64,000 nt of DNA from a virus, in the IMG/VR virus record IMGVR_UViG_3300035698_031273, positions 43,070 through 107,069 of that record, one strand, 5' to 3'. The first letter of the stretch is position 1; each line of letters starts with the position of its first letter. A program made the translations under genes and the position numbers. The notes beneath the pieces are model-generated. The model saw only the letters and a list, made by a program, of their open reading frames with translations. It made no database searches and was not told the DNA's origin. Below, one piece after another: positions 55,289-62,764 of this stretch.

Positions 55289-56100
55289 TGAAAGATATTA
55301 CCCCTATAGTAAATAAATACAAAGCAAAATATGCATCTAAGTATTGTGGATTAGATGATATTTCTCAATGTAAAAAATCTCCATGTAGTTGTAGTCTGGC
55401 AGCAGAAATTTCTGCCTATATAGAAGGCATAATCCCTCCAGAGTTTCATTCTTGTTCTTTGCATAATTTTGATGGTGTAACTAAAGGGGGTGATGTAGTT
55501 TTAAGTAGTCAGGAAGCCCTAAGTATAAAAAATAAAATTACAAAATTATGTTGGAATAAAACAGTAAAAGAAATTATCAATTTAACACCAAGAGAATTAG
55601 ATGCTTGTTGTGTTATAGGAGACAGACGAGAAAATGGAGAAAATGTAGCAATTTATGGAGGATCAAAAGAAAAAATTGGTCGTAGTATAATTGCTGCGTT
55701 AATTATGAAATCAGCTATACGTCAAAGGGTTGATCCTGCTCGTTATTTAGATAGTTATGGATGGGTGGAATTCCCTGTATTAAAAAATTTGTTACGTGGG
55801 AAAAGTGATAGTACAGAATCTCAAGAGGCTTTTGAGTATAAAATAGCAGATTGGTTAGTTGTAGATAATATTGACAGTATGTATTATAGTTCACCAGGTC
55901 AGGAAACATTTACAAAAGATGTTATTGATACATTTTTTTATGACAGAATTTATCAAAAACGGAGTACTATATTAATCTTTAGAATAGATATCACTCTTTC
56001 TCCCTATAAGGAAGGTTTTGAAAAATTATTTGGGAAGGCTATGAAACAAATTGTTTTTAGTGACAAATCACACCACATTTGTATTGCACATAAAAAATGA
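55288..56100 (+). CDS. DnaC-like ATPase, degenerate, possible helicase loader
   Basis: This 270-residue protein starts at ATG 55288, overlapping the previous stop (TAATG), and ends in an ATGA overlap with the replicative helicase gene. Near residue 125 the strand-loop IYGGSKEKIGRS resembles a P-loop but has an extra residue and Arg in place of Lys. ADWLVVDNIDSMYY (~190-203) is a Walker B-like strand, and a following segment (KRSTILIFRIDIT) fits the sensor-1 strand of DnaC/IstB ATPases. The N-terminus has four to five cysteines (CGLDDISQCKKSPCSC, ~20-35) that could bind zinc. By position and fold it is the likely loader for the DnaB-like helicase. The weak P-loop leaves ATP hydrolysis in doubt. 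Confidence 0.6.
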   Translation: MKDITPIVNKYKAKYASKYCGLDDISQCKKSPCSCSLAAEISAYIEGIIPPEFHSCSLHNFDGVTKGGDVVLSSQEALSIKNKITKLCWNKTVKEIINLTPRELDACCVIGDRRENGENVAIYGGSKEKIGRSIIAALIMKSAIRQRVDPARYLDSYGWVEFPVLKNLLRGKSDSTESQEAFEYKIADWLVVDNIDSMYYSSPGQETFTKDVIDTFFYDRIYQKRSTILIFRIDITLSPYKEGFEKLFGKAMKQIVFSDKSHHICIAHKK

Positions 56101-57566
56101 CAAATTATATAGACTGGGAACAACAATTAATAAATTTGCTTATTACATCTAATAAGTCTGTTGAGAAATATTTTGACAGTCCTCTTAGTAGTGAATGCTT
56201 TGATAGTAGACATCATGTTATATTAAAAGCGATTATAATATCACATTATGATAGTGTGCTTTTAACTAGAATTTCTTTTATAAACTATCTTAAAAAATAT
56301 ATTATTTCCAGAAAAGAACAAACTACTCAGGAATTATTATTTAATACAATTTGGTCTCTCGATGTAAATGAGAATGATTTTCCGACTCTTTGCAATAAGG
56401 TGTATGAAGCCTATTTGTCCAGAGAATCAACCAAAATAGTTAAAGAATTTAACAATGAATCAAAGACGAATGGCATTCAACCATCTATAGTTAAAATAAC
56501 TGATAAATTTGAAAGATTAGTTAGTGACAATAGAGATATTGGTAAAAATATTTATGACAATATATTTGGCACAGGAAATGATATTATTCAATATTGGGAG
56601 GATGTAAGGTCAGGTAAGAAACAAGAAGAACCAAAATTACTTTGTGGGATACATGAAATTGATGAGGTGATGGTTACTGGTTTTGCTCCGGGAACATTTA
56701 CCTTATTTTGTGCGGATACGGGTTCATATAAGTCCACTATTATGTTAAATATAGCATTAAATGTCTGGAAACAGGGAAATAATGTTCTGTTTTTACCATT
56801 AGAAATGCCCAAGGAACAGATGTGGAATAGAGCCGTTAGTAGAGAAACAGGAATTAATACGAAATTATTCTCCAATTATAAATCTTTAGATAATGAACAA
56901 ATAGGCATAATAAAAGAAATAAATAAAAAATTTAAAACTGATGATAATCTATTTTTTATGATGAAAAAAGAAACGGCTCCCACCAGTGTAAAGGAGCTTA
57001 AGAGACAAATAGAAAAACATTATGACATATTTAAACCTAAATTAGTTGTGATTGACTATCTAGCAATTATGGAGCCAGATAAATTTAGAGATGGTCGTAA
57101 CGATCTTGAAATTGGAGACATAATAAAGGCGTTACGAAGAATGGGGGATGCTATGGGTTTTGCTATTATATCGGGGGCACAAGTAGGGAGAGAGGCATTA
57201 AAACGAATAAGGAAAAATCAGGAAAAAGCATCTTTTAATTCGGAGGACATCAGGGGCAGTCATGAATACAGTGCTGATTCTGATAATATTTTTGCTATGA
57301 TGAAAGATCCGGCTCAACCTACGGCTTATTTACAAATTTTTGTGGTAAAGACTCGTCAGGGGAGAGGAGTATTTGAAGGTGGGAAAACAAAAGCAATATT
57401 AGAAATAAAACCTCAAATAGGGCTTATTAAATCTAGGGAAGATTATTTTTGTCAAAATAACCCTGAAGATGTGCTTAAGAAGGTAGATGATTCTTTTGCT
57501 ACTTCTCTTAGTGAAATGAGTAGTGGATTAGATGATATTACTGGGTTAGATAATATATTGGATTAG
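56097..57566 (+). CDS. DnaB-like replicative helicase
   Basis: This 489-residue protein has the layout of DnaB-family helicases: an N-terminal helical domain (~1-110), a linker and a RecA-fold motor from ~175. The motor starts with CGIHEIDEVMVTGFAPGTF, followed by a Walker A-like loop ADTGSYKST. The two usual glycines are replaced by Ala and Tyr while Lys and Ser are kept. The H1a motif LPLEMPKEQ, Walker B KLVVIDYLAIM (~318-328), the SGAQVGRE arginine region and EDIRGSHEYSADSDNIFAM complete the core. The C-terminal ~45 residues are an acidic, probably disordered tail. It should unwind DNA at the fork, loaded by the upstream protein and acting with the primase-like protein downstream. Confidence 0.9.
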   Translation: MTNYIDWEQQLINLLITSNKSVEKYFDSPLSSECFDSRHHVILKAIIISHYDSVLLTRISFINYLKKYIISRKEQTTQELLFNTIWSLDVNENDFPTLCNKVYEAYLSRESTKIVKEFNNESKTNGIQPSIVKITDKFERLVSDNRDIGKNIYDNIFGTGNDIIQYWEDVRSGKKQEEPKLLCGIHEIDEVMVTGFAPGTFTLFCADTGSYKSTIMLNIALNVWKQGNNVLFLPLEMPKEQMWNRAVSRETGINTKLFSNYKSLDNEQIGIIKEINKKFKTDDNLFFMMKKETAPTSVKELKRQIEKHYDIFKPKLVVIDYLAIMEPDKFRDGRNDLEIGDIIKALRRMGDAMGFAIISGAQVGREALKRIRKNQEKASFNSEDIRGSHEYSADSDNIFAMMKDPAQPTAYLQIFVVKTRQGRGVFEGGKTKAILEIKPQIGLIKSREDYFCQNNPEDVLKKVDDSFATSLSEMSSGLDDITGLDNILD

Positions 57567-57570
57567 ACGG

Positions 57571-58194
57571 ATGATTCCTCCTCATGTAAAATATCTTTTG
57601 GACAGTATTTCTATTGTGAATTATTTAAGTTCTAAGGGGATTAATCCCGTTAGGATTAGTGGTGATAAATATAATTATATTTGTCCTATTCATGACGATA
57701 CAGACCCTTCATTTTATGTTTTTTTAAATGGAGAGCATCAAACATGTAAGTGTTTTGGCTGTGGTTTTTGGGGAAATGTTTTATACTTACAGGCTAAAAT
57801 AGAAAAATTATCTATTCAGACAGTAATATCTAAATTATTAAAAGATAAAAATTTTGAGGGTGAAAATACAAGTGAAGACATAGAATTAGATATTAGTGAG
57901 AATTTATCTGATCAGGGTTATACTCCAGAGGAATTAATTATTTTATTACGTAGAGGTTGTTATAATTATCTTTGTCAGGTTGATTTTGACAAAAAGGAAG
58001 TAAAATTTGTCGAAGAAGTATGTAAGAGGTTTGATAATAGATTACATGCTATGGATTTAAAATCTATGGAAATGATGTATAGATATTTTTGTGAAAAAGG
58101 AATTGTAAAACGGTTGAAAGCATTTAACAGGGAAAAAGAAAAAGAAATTATATTTATGAGAAGTTTGGGAATATATGATGGAAATGGCAATTAA
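57571..58194 (+). CDS. CHC2 zinc-finger protein, DnaG primase N-terminal type
   Basis: The 207-residue protein starts four bases after the helicase. Its N-terminus is the zinc-binding domain of DnaG-type primases: C38-P-I-H41-DDTDPSF and C61-F-G-C64-G form the zinc ligands, and the preceding helix (VNYLSSKGI) has the usual place. That domain recognises priming sites. The remaining ~110 residues are helical, and no TOPRIM catalytic core (E-G-x-x-D) is seen. The primer-synthesis subunit must therefore lie elsewhere, or this protein acts as a regulator. It overlaps the next gene by 20 bases. Confidence 0.8.
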   Translation: MIPPHVKYLLDSISIVNYLSSKGINPVRISGDKYNYICPIHDDTDPSFYVFLNGEHQTCKCFGCGFWGNVLYLQAKIEKLSIQTVISKLLKDKNFEGENTSEDIELDISENLSDQGYTPEELIILLRRGCYNYLCQVDFDKKEVKFVEEVCKRFDNRLHAMDLKSMEMMYRYFCEKGIVKRLKAFNREKEKEIIFMRSLGIYDGNGN

Positions 58195-58729
58195 AAAAGA
58201 AATTAAACAAGCAATTGAAGAATTAGAATTAAATTGTTCTGTAGAAGAATTTCCTAATAAAGTTAATTGGAAATACATTTCTTATTCTCAAAAATTCTCG
58301 GAAGAATTTATAAGAGAATTCCAGGACAAAGTTTATTGGGAATATATTTCTTTTCACCAAATCTTATCAGAAGATTTTATTCGTGAATTTAAAGATTTAG
58401 TTGATTGGCTAAGTGTTTCTGTTCGTCAAAAATTATCAGAAAACTTCATTAGAGAATTTCAAGATTATGTTAATTGGAACATGATAAGATATTCCCAAGA
58501 ATTAAGTTATGATTTTATTATAAAACATATGAACAAATTTGATTGGAAAGATTTAACAATAGGCTTAATAAATGGGACAGGCTTAATAAATGGGACAAAA
58601 ATAAAAAGCAAAGATAATTTTATAAAAGTATTATTAAAAGAAGTTGAATTCAATATTCCTTCTATTGATTATGTTAATAATGAAATAGAATATATGTGTA
58701 AAAATAGATTTGAACTAATGGAGATTTAA
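58175..58729 (+). CDS. Tandem-repeat protein with four 23-residue W-IS-Q-LSEEFIREF units (copy A)
   Basis: This is a 184-residue protein. After an N-terminal helix (ELELNCSVEEF), residues 32-123 are four units of exactly 23 residues beginning with W: WKYISYSQKFSEEFIREFQDK, WEYISFHQILSEDFIREFK, WLSVSVRQKLSENFIREFQ and WNMIRYSQELSYDFIIKH. The consensus is W-x2-IS-x2-Q-x-LSE-x-FIREF-x-D-x-V. Such solenoid-like repeats occur in large viruses, but I know of no assigned function. The C-terminus contains an in-frame 18-base duplication (GLINGT twice). It is paralogous to the next gene, including the N-terminal helix. Confidence 0.75.
   Translation: MMEMAIKKEIKQAIEELELNCSVEEFPNKVNWKYISYSQKFSEEFIREFQDKVYWEYISFHQILSEDFIREFKDLVDWLSVSVRQKLSENFIREFQDYVNWNMIRYSQELSYDFIIKHMNKFDWKDLTIGLINGTGLINGTKIKSKDNFIKVLLKEVEFNIPSIDYVNNEIEYMCKNRFELMEI
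58268..58543 (+). repeat. Four coding repeats of 69 bases (23 residues)
   Basis: These are the four W-IS-Q-LSE-FIREF units of copy A. The period is exactly 69 bases. Protein similarity is high, while the DNA has diverged, so the array is not recent. Confidence 0.8.
58561..58596 (+). repeat. 18-base tandem duplication
   Basis: AGGCTTAATAAATGGGAC occurs twice in direct succession, identical and in frame (GLINGTGLINGT). The perfect identity points to a recent slippage event. Confidence 0.85.
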
Positions 58730-58731
58730 AA

Positions 58732-59106
58732 ATGAAAGACTCAGTTAAAAAAGAAATAGAACAATTAATTGATAAATTAGAATTAAATTGTACTGTAGAA
58801 CAATTTAAAAATAAAGTTGATTGGATAAGTATTTTTCATTGGGAAGAATTATCTGAGGAATTTATAAGAGAATTTTTAAGCGAATTTAAAGTAAATTGGG
58901 ACATTATTTCTACTCATCAAAAATTATCGGAAGAATTTATTCGTGAATTTCAAGATAAAGTTGGTTGGCCTTGGATTTCTATATCTCAAAAATTATCAGA
59001 AGAATTTATTAGAGAATTTCAAAATAAAGTTAATTGGGAAGGTATTTTTACAAATCAAATTTTATCAGAAGAATTTATAAGAGAATTCAAAGATAAAATT
59101 AGTTAG
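58732..59106 (+). CDS. Tandem-repeat protein, W-IS-Q-LSEEFIREF units (copy B)
   Basis: This 124-residue paralog of the previous gene shares the start (VKKEIEQLIDKLELNCTVEQF) and carries four repeat units from W31, the first with two extra residues and the others exactly 23. The last visible unit ends DKIS and the stop codon TAG lies exactly where the next unit's Trp should be. The sequence after the stop continues the repeat, so the gene was probably longer. It begins two bases after the previous stop, with GGAG upstream. Function is unknown. Confidence 0.7.
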   Translation: MKDSVKKEIEQLIDKLELNCTVEQFKNKVDWISIFHWEELSEEFIREFLSEFKVNWDIISTHQKLSEEFIREFQDKVGWPWISISQKLSEEFIREFQNKVNWEGIFTNQILSEEFIREFKDKIS

Positions 59107-59181
59107 CAAAGTATTTCTTATACTTAAAAATTGGCGGAAGATTTCATTAGAGAATTTAAGAACATATGTTTAGAGAAATAA
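59104..59181 (+). pseudogene. Decayed extra repeat unit downstream of copy B
   Basis: Read in frame past the stop at 59104-59106, the DNA gives stop-QSISYT-stop-KLAEDFIREFKN, then further codons and a stop at 59179-59181. Codon 1 of the unit is TAG where the consensus has TGG (Trp), and codon 8 is TAA where the consensus has CAA (Gln). Each is one base from the expected codon. The rest of the unit is intact at the protein level. This is a recently shortened gene rather than random sequence. Confidence 0.8.
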
Positions 59182-59182
59182 A

Positions 59183-59602
59183 ATGCAAGGTGATATTGAA
59201 TTTGAAATTAATTTTACAGACCATACTCTAAAAGAGACGGATGGTAATTATAAGTTGACCAATAAACTTATGGTTTCCGAATTTCCCTTTACAGAAACTT
59301 GGATGCTTAACACAGGAATTATTATAACTACTCCATTTGGAGTTTGTCAGATGGAATTAAATTTTTATAACGATAAAAATATTTATATCATAAATTATAT
59401 ACCTTCTATTGGTGATGTTTTTTATAATCCCGATTTAAGATGTTTGACAGAATGGGCAAAAAGTGCTGGATGGAATGCTCCACGACCTAAAGAGTTTTTG
59501 GTTAAATCTGGTTTAGAATTTTGGAAACATTTTTGGGAAACATTGATAATTGATTCAGATTACCTTGATAATATTTTTGGAAAAAGGGAGCACGAATTAT
59601 GA
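59183..59602 (+). CDS. Hypothetical protein, 139 residues
   Basis: I do not recognise this protein. It starts at ATG 59183, just after the decayed repeat, and has no strong ribosome-binding site. It looks like a compact mixed alpha/beta domain with aromatic-rich strands (TETWMLNTGIIITTPFG, ~37-53) and a C-terminal helical stretch (GLEFWKHFWETLI). There are no membrane helices and only two cysteines. Its stop overlaps the next start (ATGA). Confidence 0.65.
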   Translation: MQGDIEFEINFTDHTLKETDGNYKLTNKLMVSEFPFTETWMLNTGIIITTPFGVCQMELNFYNDKNIYIINYIPSIGDVFYNPDLRCLTEWAKSAGWNAPRPKEFLVKSGLEFWKHFWETLIIDSDYLDNIFGKREHEL

Positions 59603-59817
59603 AAAATCGATTAATTTGTACAGAGTGCGGTAGAAAACATAGTTTTTATAGAGATTCTTATTTGCTACATTGTAAAGATTGTGGAGCAGAACTTCCACCT
59701 CATGATGTTTTCGGGCTGTCAAATCATATTAGAAAACGTAATAAGACATTAGCATCTATGGTGAGAAATTTAATTAAATATAAGTTAAAGGAAAATAAAG
59801 ATGACAATAAAATATGA
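59599..59817 (+). CDS. Small zinc-ribbon protein
   Basis: This 72-residue protein contains CTECGRKH (7-14) and CKDCGAEL (25-32), a compact four-cysteine zinc ribbon, followed by a basic helical tail (IRKRNKTLASMVRNLIKYKLK). Such small ribbons often bind nucleic acids or act as adaptors. The partner is not known. It overlaps both neighbours, four bases upstream and 17 downstream. Confidence 0.7.
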   Translation: MKNRLICTECGRKHSFYRDSYLLHCKDCGAELPPHDVFGLSNHIRKRNKTLASMVRNLIKYKLKENKDDNKI

Positions 59818-60397
59818 AAAAATTCCAGAGATAGTTAATTTTGAATATAGACATGGACCAGATGAAGAAGGGAATGGATATACTGTTGAATTAGAGTTTC
59901 GTAGAAAAGAAAACAATGTTTATATAGATGCAGGTTCTAATCGTGAAAAACTAGTTGATGCTAATATGATTTGTGAAATAGCAGATTTTTTACGTGAAAA
60001 CGGATTTATTAAAAATAATAAACCAGTACCAAGGACAGTTTCTTCAAATAAACAATCTAGTTTACCTCTCCCAGTAATTACAAAAGGAGATGGTTCACCA
60101 ACTAGTTATTCTAATAGATCTATTTTAGAAGATTTATCACCAGAAAAAGTAGAGCCTCTTTCAACAGTAGAAACACCTCCAGAAGTATCTAACTTATCTA
60201 ATGATGAACCTTTTGAGACTTTTTCTAGTGCCCCTGAAATAAATTTAGATGTTAAGGTTCCGGGTGAAGATAAAGAAGATACGCCTAAAATTAAAAGAGA
60301 GGTATTTGATGGTAATATGAGTGCAGAACAATCGGCTCAATTAAGAAAATCAATGAAAGATACTGATGCCAAATCAATAAAACGAGTAGACGAGTGA
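59801..60397 (+). CDS. Hypothetical protein with disordered acidic C-terminal half
   Basis: The product is 198 residues. The N-terminal ~70 residues appear folded (VELEFRRKENNVYIDAG, then the helix ANMICEIADFLRENGF). The rest is rich in Pro, Ser, Glu and Asp and probably disordered, ending in a short helix (MSAEQSAQLRKSMKD). It is not recognised. The start is inside the zinc-ribbon gene and the end overlaps the next GTG start, so it belongs to the same translation unit. Confidence 0.65.
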   Translation: MTIKYEKIPEIVNFEYRHGPDEEGNGYTVELEFRRKENNVYIDAGSNREKLVDANMICEIADFLRENGFIKNNKPVPRTVSSNKQSSLPLPVITKGDGSPTSYSNRSILEDLSPEKVEPLSTVETPPEVSNLSNDEPFETFSSAPEINLDVKVPGEDKEDTPKIKREVFDGNMSAEQSAQLRKSMKDTDAKSIKRVDE

Positions 60398-60609
60398 AAT
60401 ATAATTGTAAAACAATTTCTATTTTAAAAGTACCTCTTAGCACGAAAGGATTGATCGAGGGTTTATGTGATAAGTGTACTACTCGTGATTGTACTAATCC
60501 TGTAGAAAATCGTAAGGTTAGTATTTTGGGTATAAAAAGAGAAATGAAAGTTATTGCAAAAGGACGTAATATTTATATAGTCATACAGTGTGAGGGTTTT
60601 TCCCAGTGA
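60394..60609 (+). CDS. Small cysteine-containing protein, unknown function
   Basis: This 71-residue protein starts at GTG 60394 (GTGA overlap). It contains CDKCTTRDC (~25-33) and two outlying cysteines (C5 and C66), which may form a metal site. The C-terminal half is beta-rich (MKVIAKGRNIYIVIQCEG). No family is recognised. Confidence 0.6.
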   Translation: MKYNCKTISILKVPLSTKGLIEGLCDKCTTRDCTNPVENRKVSILGIKREMKVIAKGRNIYIVIQCEGFSQ

Positions 60610-61463
60610 ATTGGAAATATAAAACGTGGCAAAGAGAAGCAGAACAAGCTGACTATGCCAGAATAATTGAAGGACGGAAGGCTAGTCAATATGTTTGTGA
60701 TGTTCTTAAAGAGGTAAATAAAAAATGCAATCATATAACCTATGAAGATATGCCATTGCCTTTTGATTATGTTGATAGTCTTTTCCCCGATAAAAATATT
60801 AAAGAATTGTCAATATTGTCTCTCTCTTGTTCTAAAATAAGAAACATTTACCAGGAAGTATATAAACGTATGGGCTACGGGGAGAAGAAGTTGCCTTATG
60901 TTGTTGCTGGTTTTTATAATATACCTAGTAAATCTATTGTTGTTGCAAATGATAGAGTAACAAAGGAAAAAATATTTTTGGAAAAAGACGGGCAATTAAT
61001 AGTACAAGGATCAATGAAAATTGATGAAATTATGGTACATGAAATACTTCATTATTGTTATTTTAATGAAGGAATGTCAAATTCTAGTCGGGTTTTAGAA
61101 GAAGAATTTGCTTACGGGATGAGTTTGGAATATATTTTTAGAGAAAATAAAACAATAGAAGATGTCATAGATAAATACCTGCCATTCTTTTTTTCTTCTC
61201 TTGGTATAGATGTTCTTGCAGAAGAATTAAAATATTTAAATAAAAAAGAAAAGTTTTTTGAAGTGAATAATAATAGTGTAGTATTTGATAAGAAAAAGTT
61301 TAAATCATATAAAAAACACATTGAGTTGGTTATTAGACAAATTTTATTCGATAAAGTTGAGAGATTTGTTGAGATATATTTGGAAAATATAAAAATACAA
61401 AAATTAAATAATAATCAAAAACTAGATGAAAAATCTGGAAGATTGGGTTTAATTGATTTTTAA
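60606..61463 (+). CDS. HExxH metallopeptidase-like protein
   Basis: This 285-residue protein starts at GTG 60606 (GTGA overlap). The segment IMVHEILHYCYFNEGMS carries an HExxH motif (H145-E146-H149), preceded by beta strands (PYVVAGFYNIPSKSIVVAND) as in zincin and SprT-like proteases. An acidic stretch LEEEFAYG (~164-171) could supply the third zinc ligand. The C-terminal ~100 residues are helical and lysine-rich. Hydrolysis of a peptide bond is likely if the zinc site is complete, but the substrate is unknown. The next features downstream are the ends of a transposon, so any original downstream partner may have been separated from it. Confidence 0.65.
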   Translation: MNWKYKTWQREAEQADYARIIEGRKASQYVCDVLKEVNKKCNHITYEDMPLPFDYVDSLFPDKNIKELSILSLSCSKIRNIYQEVYKRMGYGEKKLPYVVAGFYNIPSKSIVVANDRVTKEKIFLEKDGQLIVQGSMKIDEIMVHEILHYCYFNEGMSNSSRVLEEEFAYGMSLEYIFRENKTIEDVIDKYLPFFFSSLGIDVLAEELKYLNKKEKFFEVNNNSVVFDKKKFKSYKKHIELVIRQILFDKVERFVEIYLENIKIQKLNNNQKLDEKSGRLGLIDF

Positions 61464-61471
61464 GGATCAAA

Positions 61472-61540
61472 AATGAGTCCCATATGTCAATTATCCACAG
61501 CTAAAGTATGTGGGCTTGCTCAACCAAGACGGGAGCAATA
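61472..61540 (+). other. Short open frame after a good ribosome-binding site, probably a gene start cut by insertion
   Basis: AAGGA overlaps the end of the previous gene and lies a few bases before ATG 61472, but the frame is only about 22 codons long and runs into the transposon end. I read it as the displaced start region of the gene now beginning at 62761, not as a gene. Confidence 0.35.
61495..61513. repeat. Subterminal hairpin at the right end of the TnpB element
   Basis: CCACA (61495-61499) and TGTGG (61509-61513) form a stem around the loop GCTAAAGTA. The loop sequence GCTAAAG also occurs in the hairpin at the other end (62727-62733), in the same orientation, as expected for subterminal palindromes of IS200/IS605 elements. 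Confidence 0.65.
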
Positions 61541-62646
61541 GGCTGATTGACAACAGCCCTACCAGGGGAACGTATAGTATCCTGGTAATTTAAAACTATA
61601 TTAAAACTTGCATTGAGGTCAGCATTAACTTGATAACTACATTGTTTACATTTAAACCTGCTTTGACTAATTCTATTGGATCTAGCAATATGACCGCAAC
61701 GACTACAACCTCTACTGGTATATCTAGCATCAACATAGTCAACAAGAATACCTCTATCAGCAGCTTTGTACGTAAGAAATTGTTCCAATTGATAGTACGA
61801 CCAACTATTATGTTCAAATCTGTCTTTTTTTCTTCTTTTTCTAGTTGTTTTTTCTTTGATGCCTTTCAATTTTTCAAGAACAATAGTAGTTCCTTCTTCC
61901 AGTCCATCAAGAATTCTTTTAGAAACAACGTGATTAACATCACGTCTAAAACGGTTCTCTTTAATAGAAATTTTATTAAAGTGCCTTTTTCCAGAATGAC
62001 CTTTGGACTGAATCTCAGACCTCAATCTTTGATACTTACGAGAAATTTGTTTAACTTTTCCTCCACCAAAAAACCTTTTATCAGAAGTAACAGCAATCTT
62101 CTTAATACCTCTATCAATTCCAATAAACTTACCATTTGGAATAGGATCATTAGTTTCTTTTGTCATAACAATATTAAGAAAAACTTTATTATTACGAATA
62201 AAAAGATCTGCAGAACACCTTTTCCAAGAAAGATATTGTTTAAAATATTCAGGAATGTTAATTTTAACAGTTTTTCTTCCACTGATAGTAGAAAAAGAAG
62301 CTTCACTTCTATTCCACCAAATAGTAAAAGATCTGGCATCGTAACGAATACTTGTTTGTTTAGACTGAGGACAAGAAACTTTTTTATTCTTTTTAAGTTT
62401 CTTTTTAACAGATTTAAGAGCTTCTGTTGCTTTCATTCTGGCAGAAATAGCCAGTTGAGAAGGAAGGTATTTACTGGTAGTTTTATAAACTTTATGATGA
62501 AGAGAGACTCCATTAAAATCTTTATCATTCCAACCTGTTTGACAAGTGTAATTAAAAGCTTTAGTGTAAGCACTTATAGTTGGTTGAAAGATATCTGGAT
62601 TTTCTTTCAGACAAAGTTTTATAGTTTTTACAAGCTTCATATTCAT
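61501..62646 (-). CDS. tnpB: TnpB RNA-guided nuclease of IS605 type
   Basis: This 381-residue protein has a helical N-terminal part, then the split RuvC domain with all three catalytic acidic residues: D178 in GKFIGIDRG, E258 in TIVLEKLKG and D343 in NADLNASFNI. The zinc ribbon is intact (C314, C317, C333, C336; CSRCGH and CKQCSY). TnpB proteins are RNA-guided endonucleases, ancestors of Cas12, that cut DNA next to a short motif and help the element persist. The guide RNA usually spans the 3' end of the gene and the right end, here around 61490-61600 on the minus strand. It is the only minus-strand gene in the window, and no frameshift is seen, so activity is plausible. Confidence 0.93.
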   Translation of the reverse strand: MNMKLVKTIKLCLKENPDIFQPTISAYTKAFNYTCQTGWNDKDFNGVSLHHKVYKTTSKYLPSQLAISARMKATEALKSVKKKLKKNKKVSCPQSKQTSIRYDARSFTIWWNRSEASFSTISGRKTVKINIPEYFKQYLSWKRCSADLFIRNNKVFLNIVMTKETNDPIPNGKFIGIDRGIKKIAVTSDKRFFGGGKVKQISRKYQRLRSEIQSKGHSGKRHFNKISIKENRFRRDVNHVVSKRILDGLEEGTTIVLEKLKGIKEKTTRKRRKKDRFEHNSWSYYQLEQFLTYKAADRGILVDYVDARYTSRGCSRCGHIARSNRISQSRFKCKQCSYQVNADLNASFNIVLNYQDTIRSPGRAVVNQPIAPVLVEQAHIL

Positions 62647-62707
62647 ATATTCGACATAAATTTGTTAAATCCTTTAATTATTTTAAAAACTTTTTTAGAA
62701 AGGAGAA

Positions 62708-62752
62708 ATGGCAATTCCTCTCTATGCTAAAGCCACAGAGTTTCCTTGCCAT
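62708..62752. repeat. Subterminal hairpin at the left end of the TnpB element
   Basis: ATGGCAA (62708-62714) pairs with TTGCCAT (62746-62752). Inside, CTCT and AGAG extend the structure around GCTAAAG, the motif shared with the right-end hairpin. Confidence 0.6.
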
Positions 62753-62764
62753 AATATATTATGA
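62708..62764 (+). other. Possible 18-codon leader frame overlapping the hairpin
   Basis: AAAGGAG (62698-62704) precedes ATG 62708, which opens a frame MAIPLYAKATEFPCHNIL and stops at TGA 62762-62764, overlapping the next ATG by the ATGA junction used elsewhere in this genome. The gene at 62761 has no ribosome-binding site of its own, so this leader could feed ribosomes to it. It may be a chance product of the transposon end. Confidence 0.35.

Larger units (their letters stand above)
61495..62752 (-). mobile_element. IS200/IS605-type TnpB-only element (approximate ends)
   Basis: A single minus-strand tnpB gene is flanked by hairpins that share GCTAAAG. There is no Y1 transposase (TnpA) gene, so movement would need a helper. 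The exact ends cannot be fixed; the limits given are the hairpins. Confidence 0.7.

Noticed and set aside
59104-59127. Stop-codon recoding (TAG and TAA read as amino acids)
   Set aside because: The two stops would need different meanings (Trp and Gln), and TAG and TAA end many other genes here. Decay is simpler.
61630-62730. Long plus-strand frame of 366 codons
   Set aside because: It is antisense to the intact tnpB gene, its product is Ser/Thr/Phe-rich without a domain, and it has no ribosome-binding site. It is a shadow frame.
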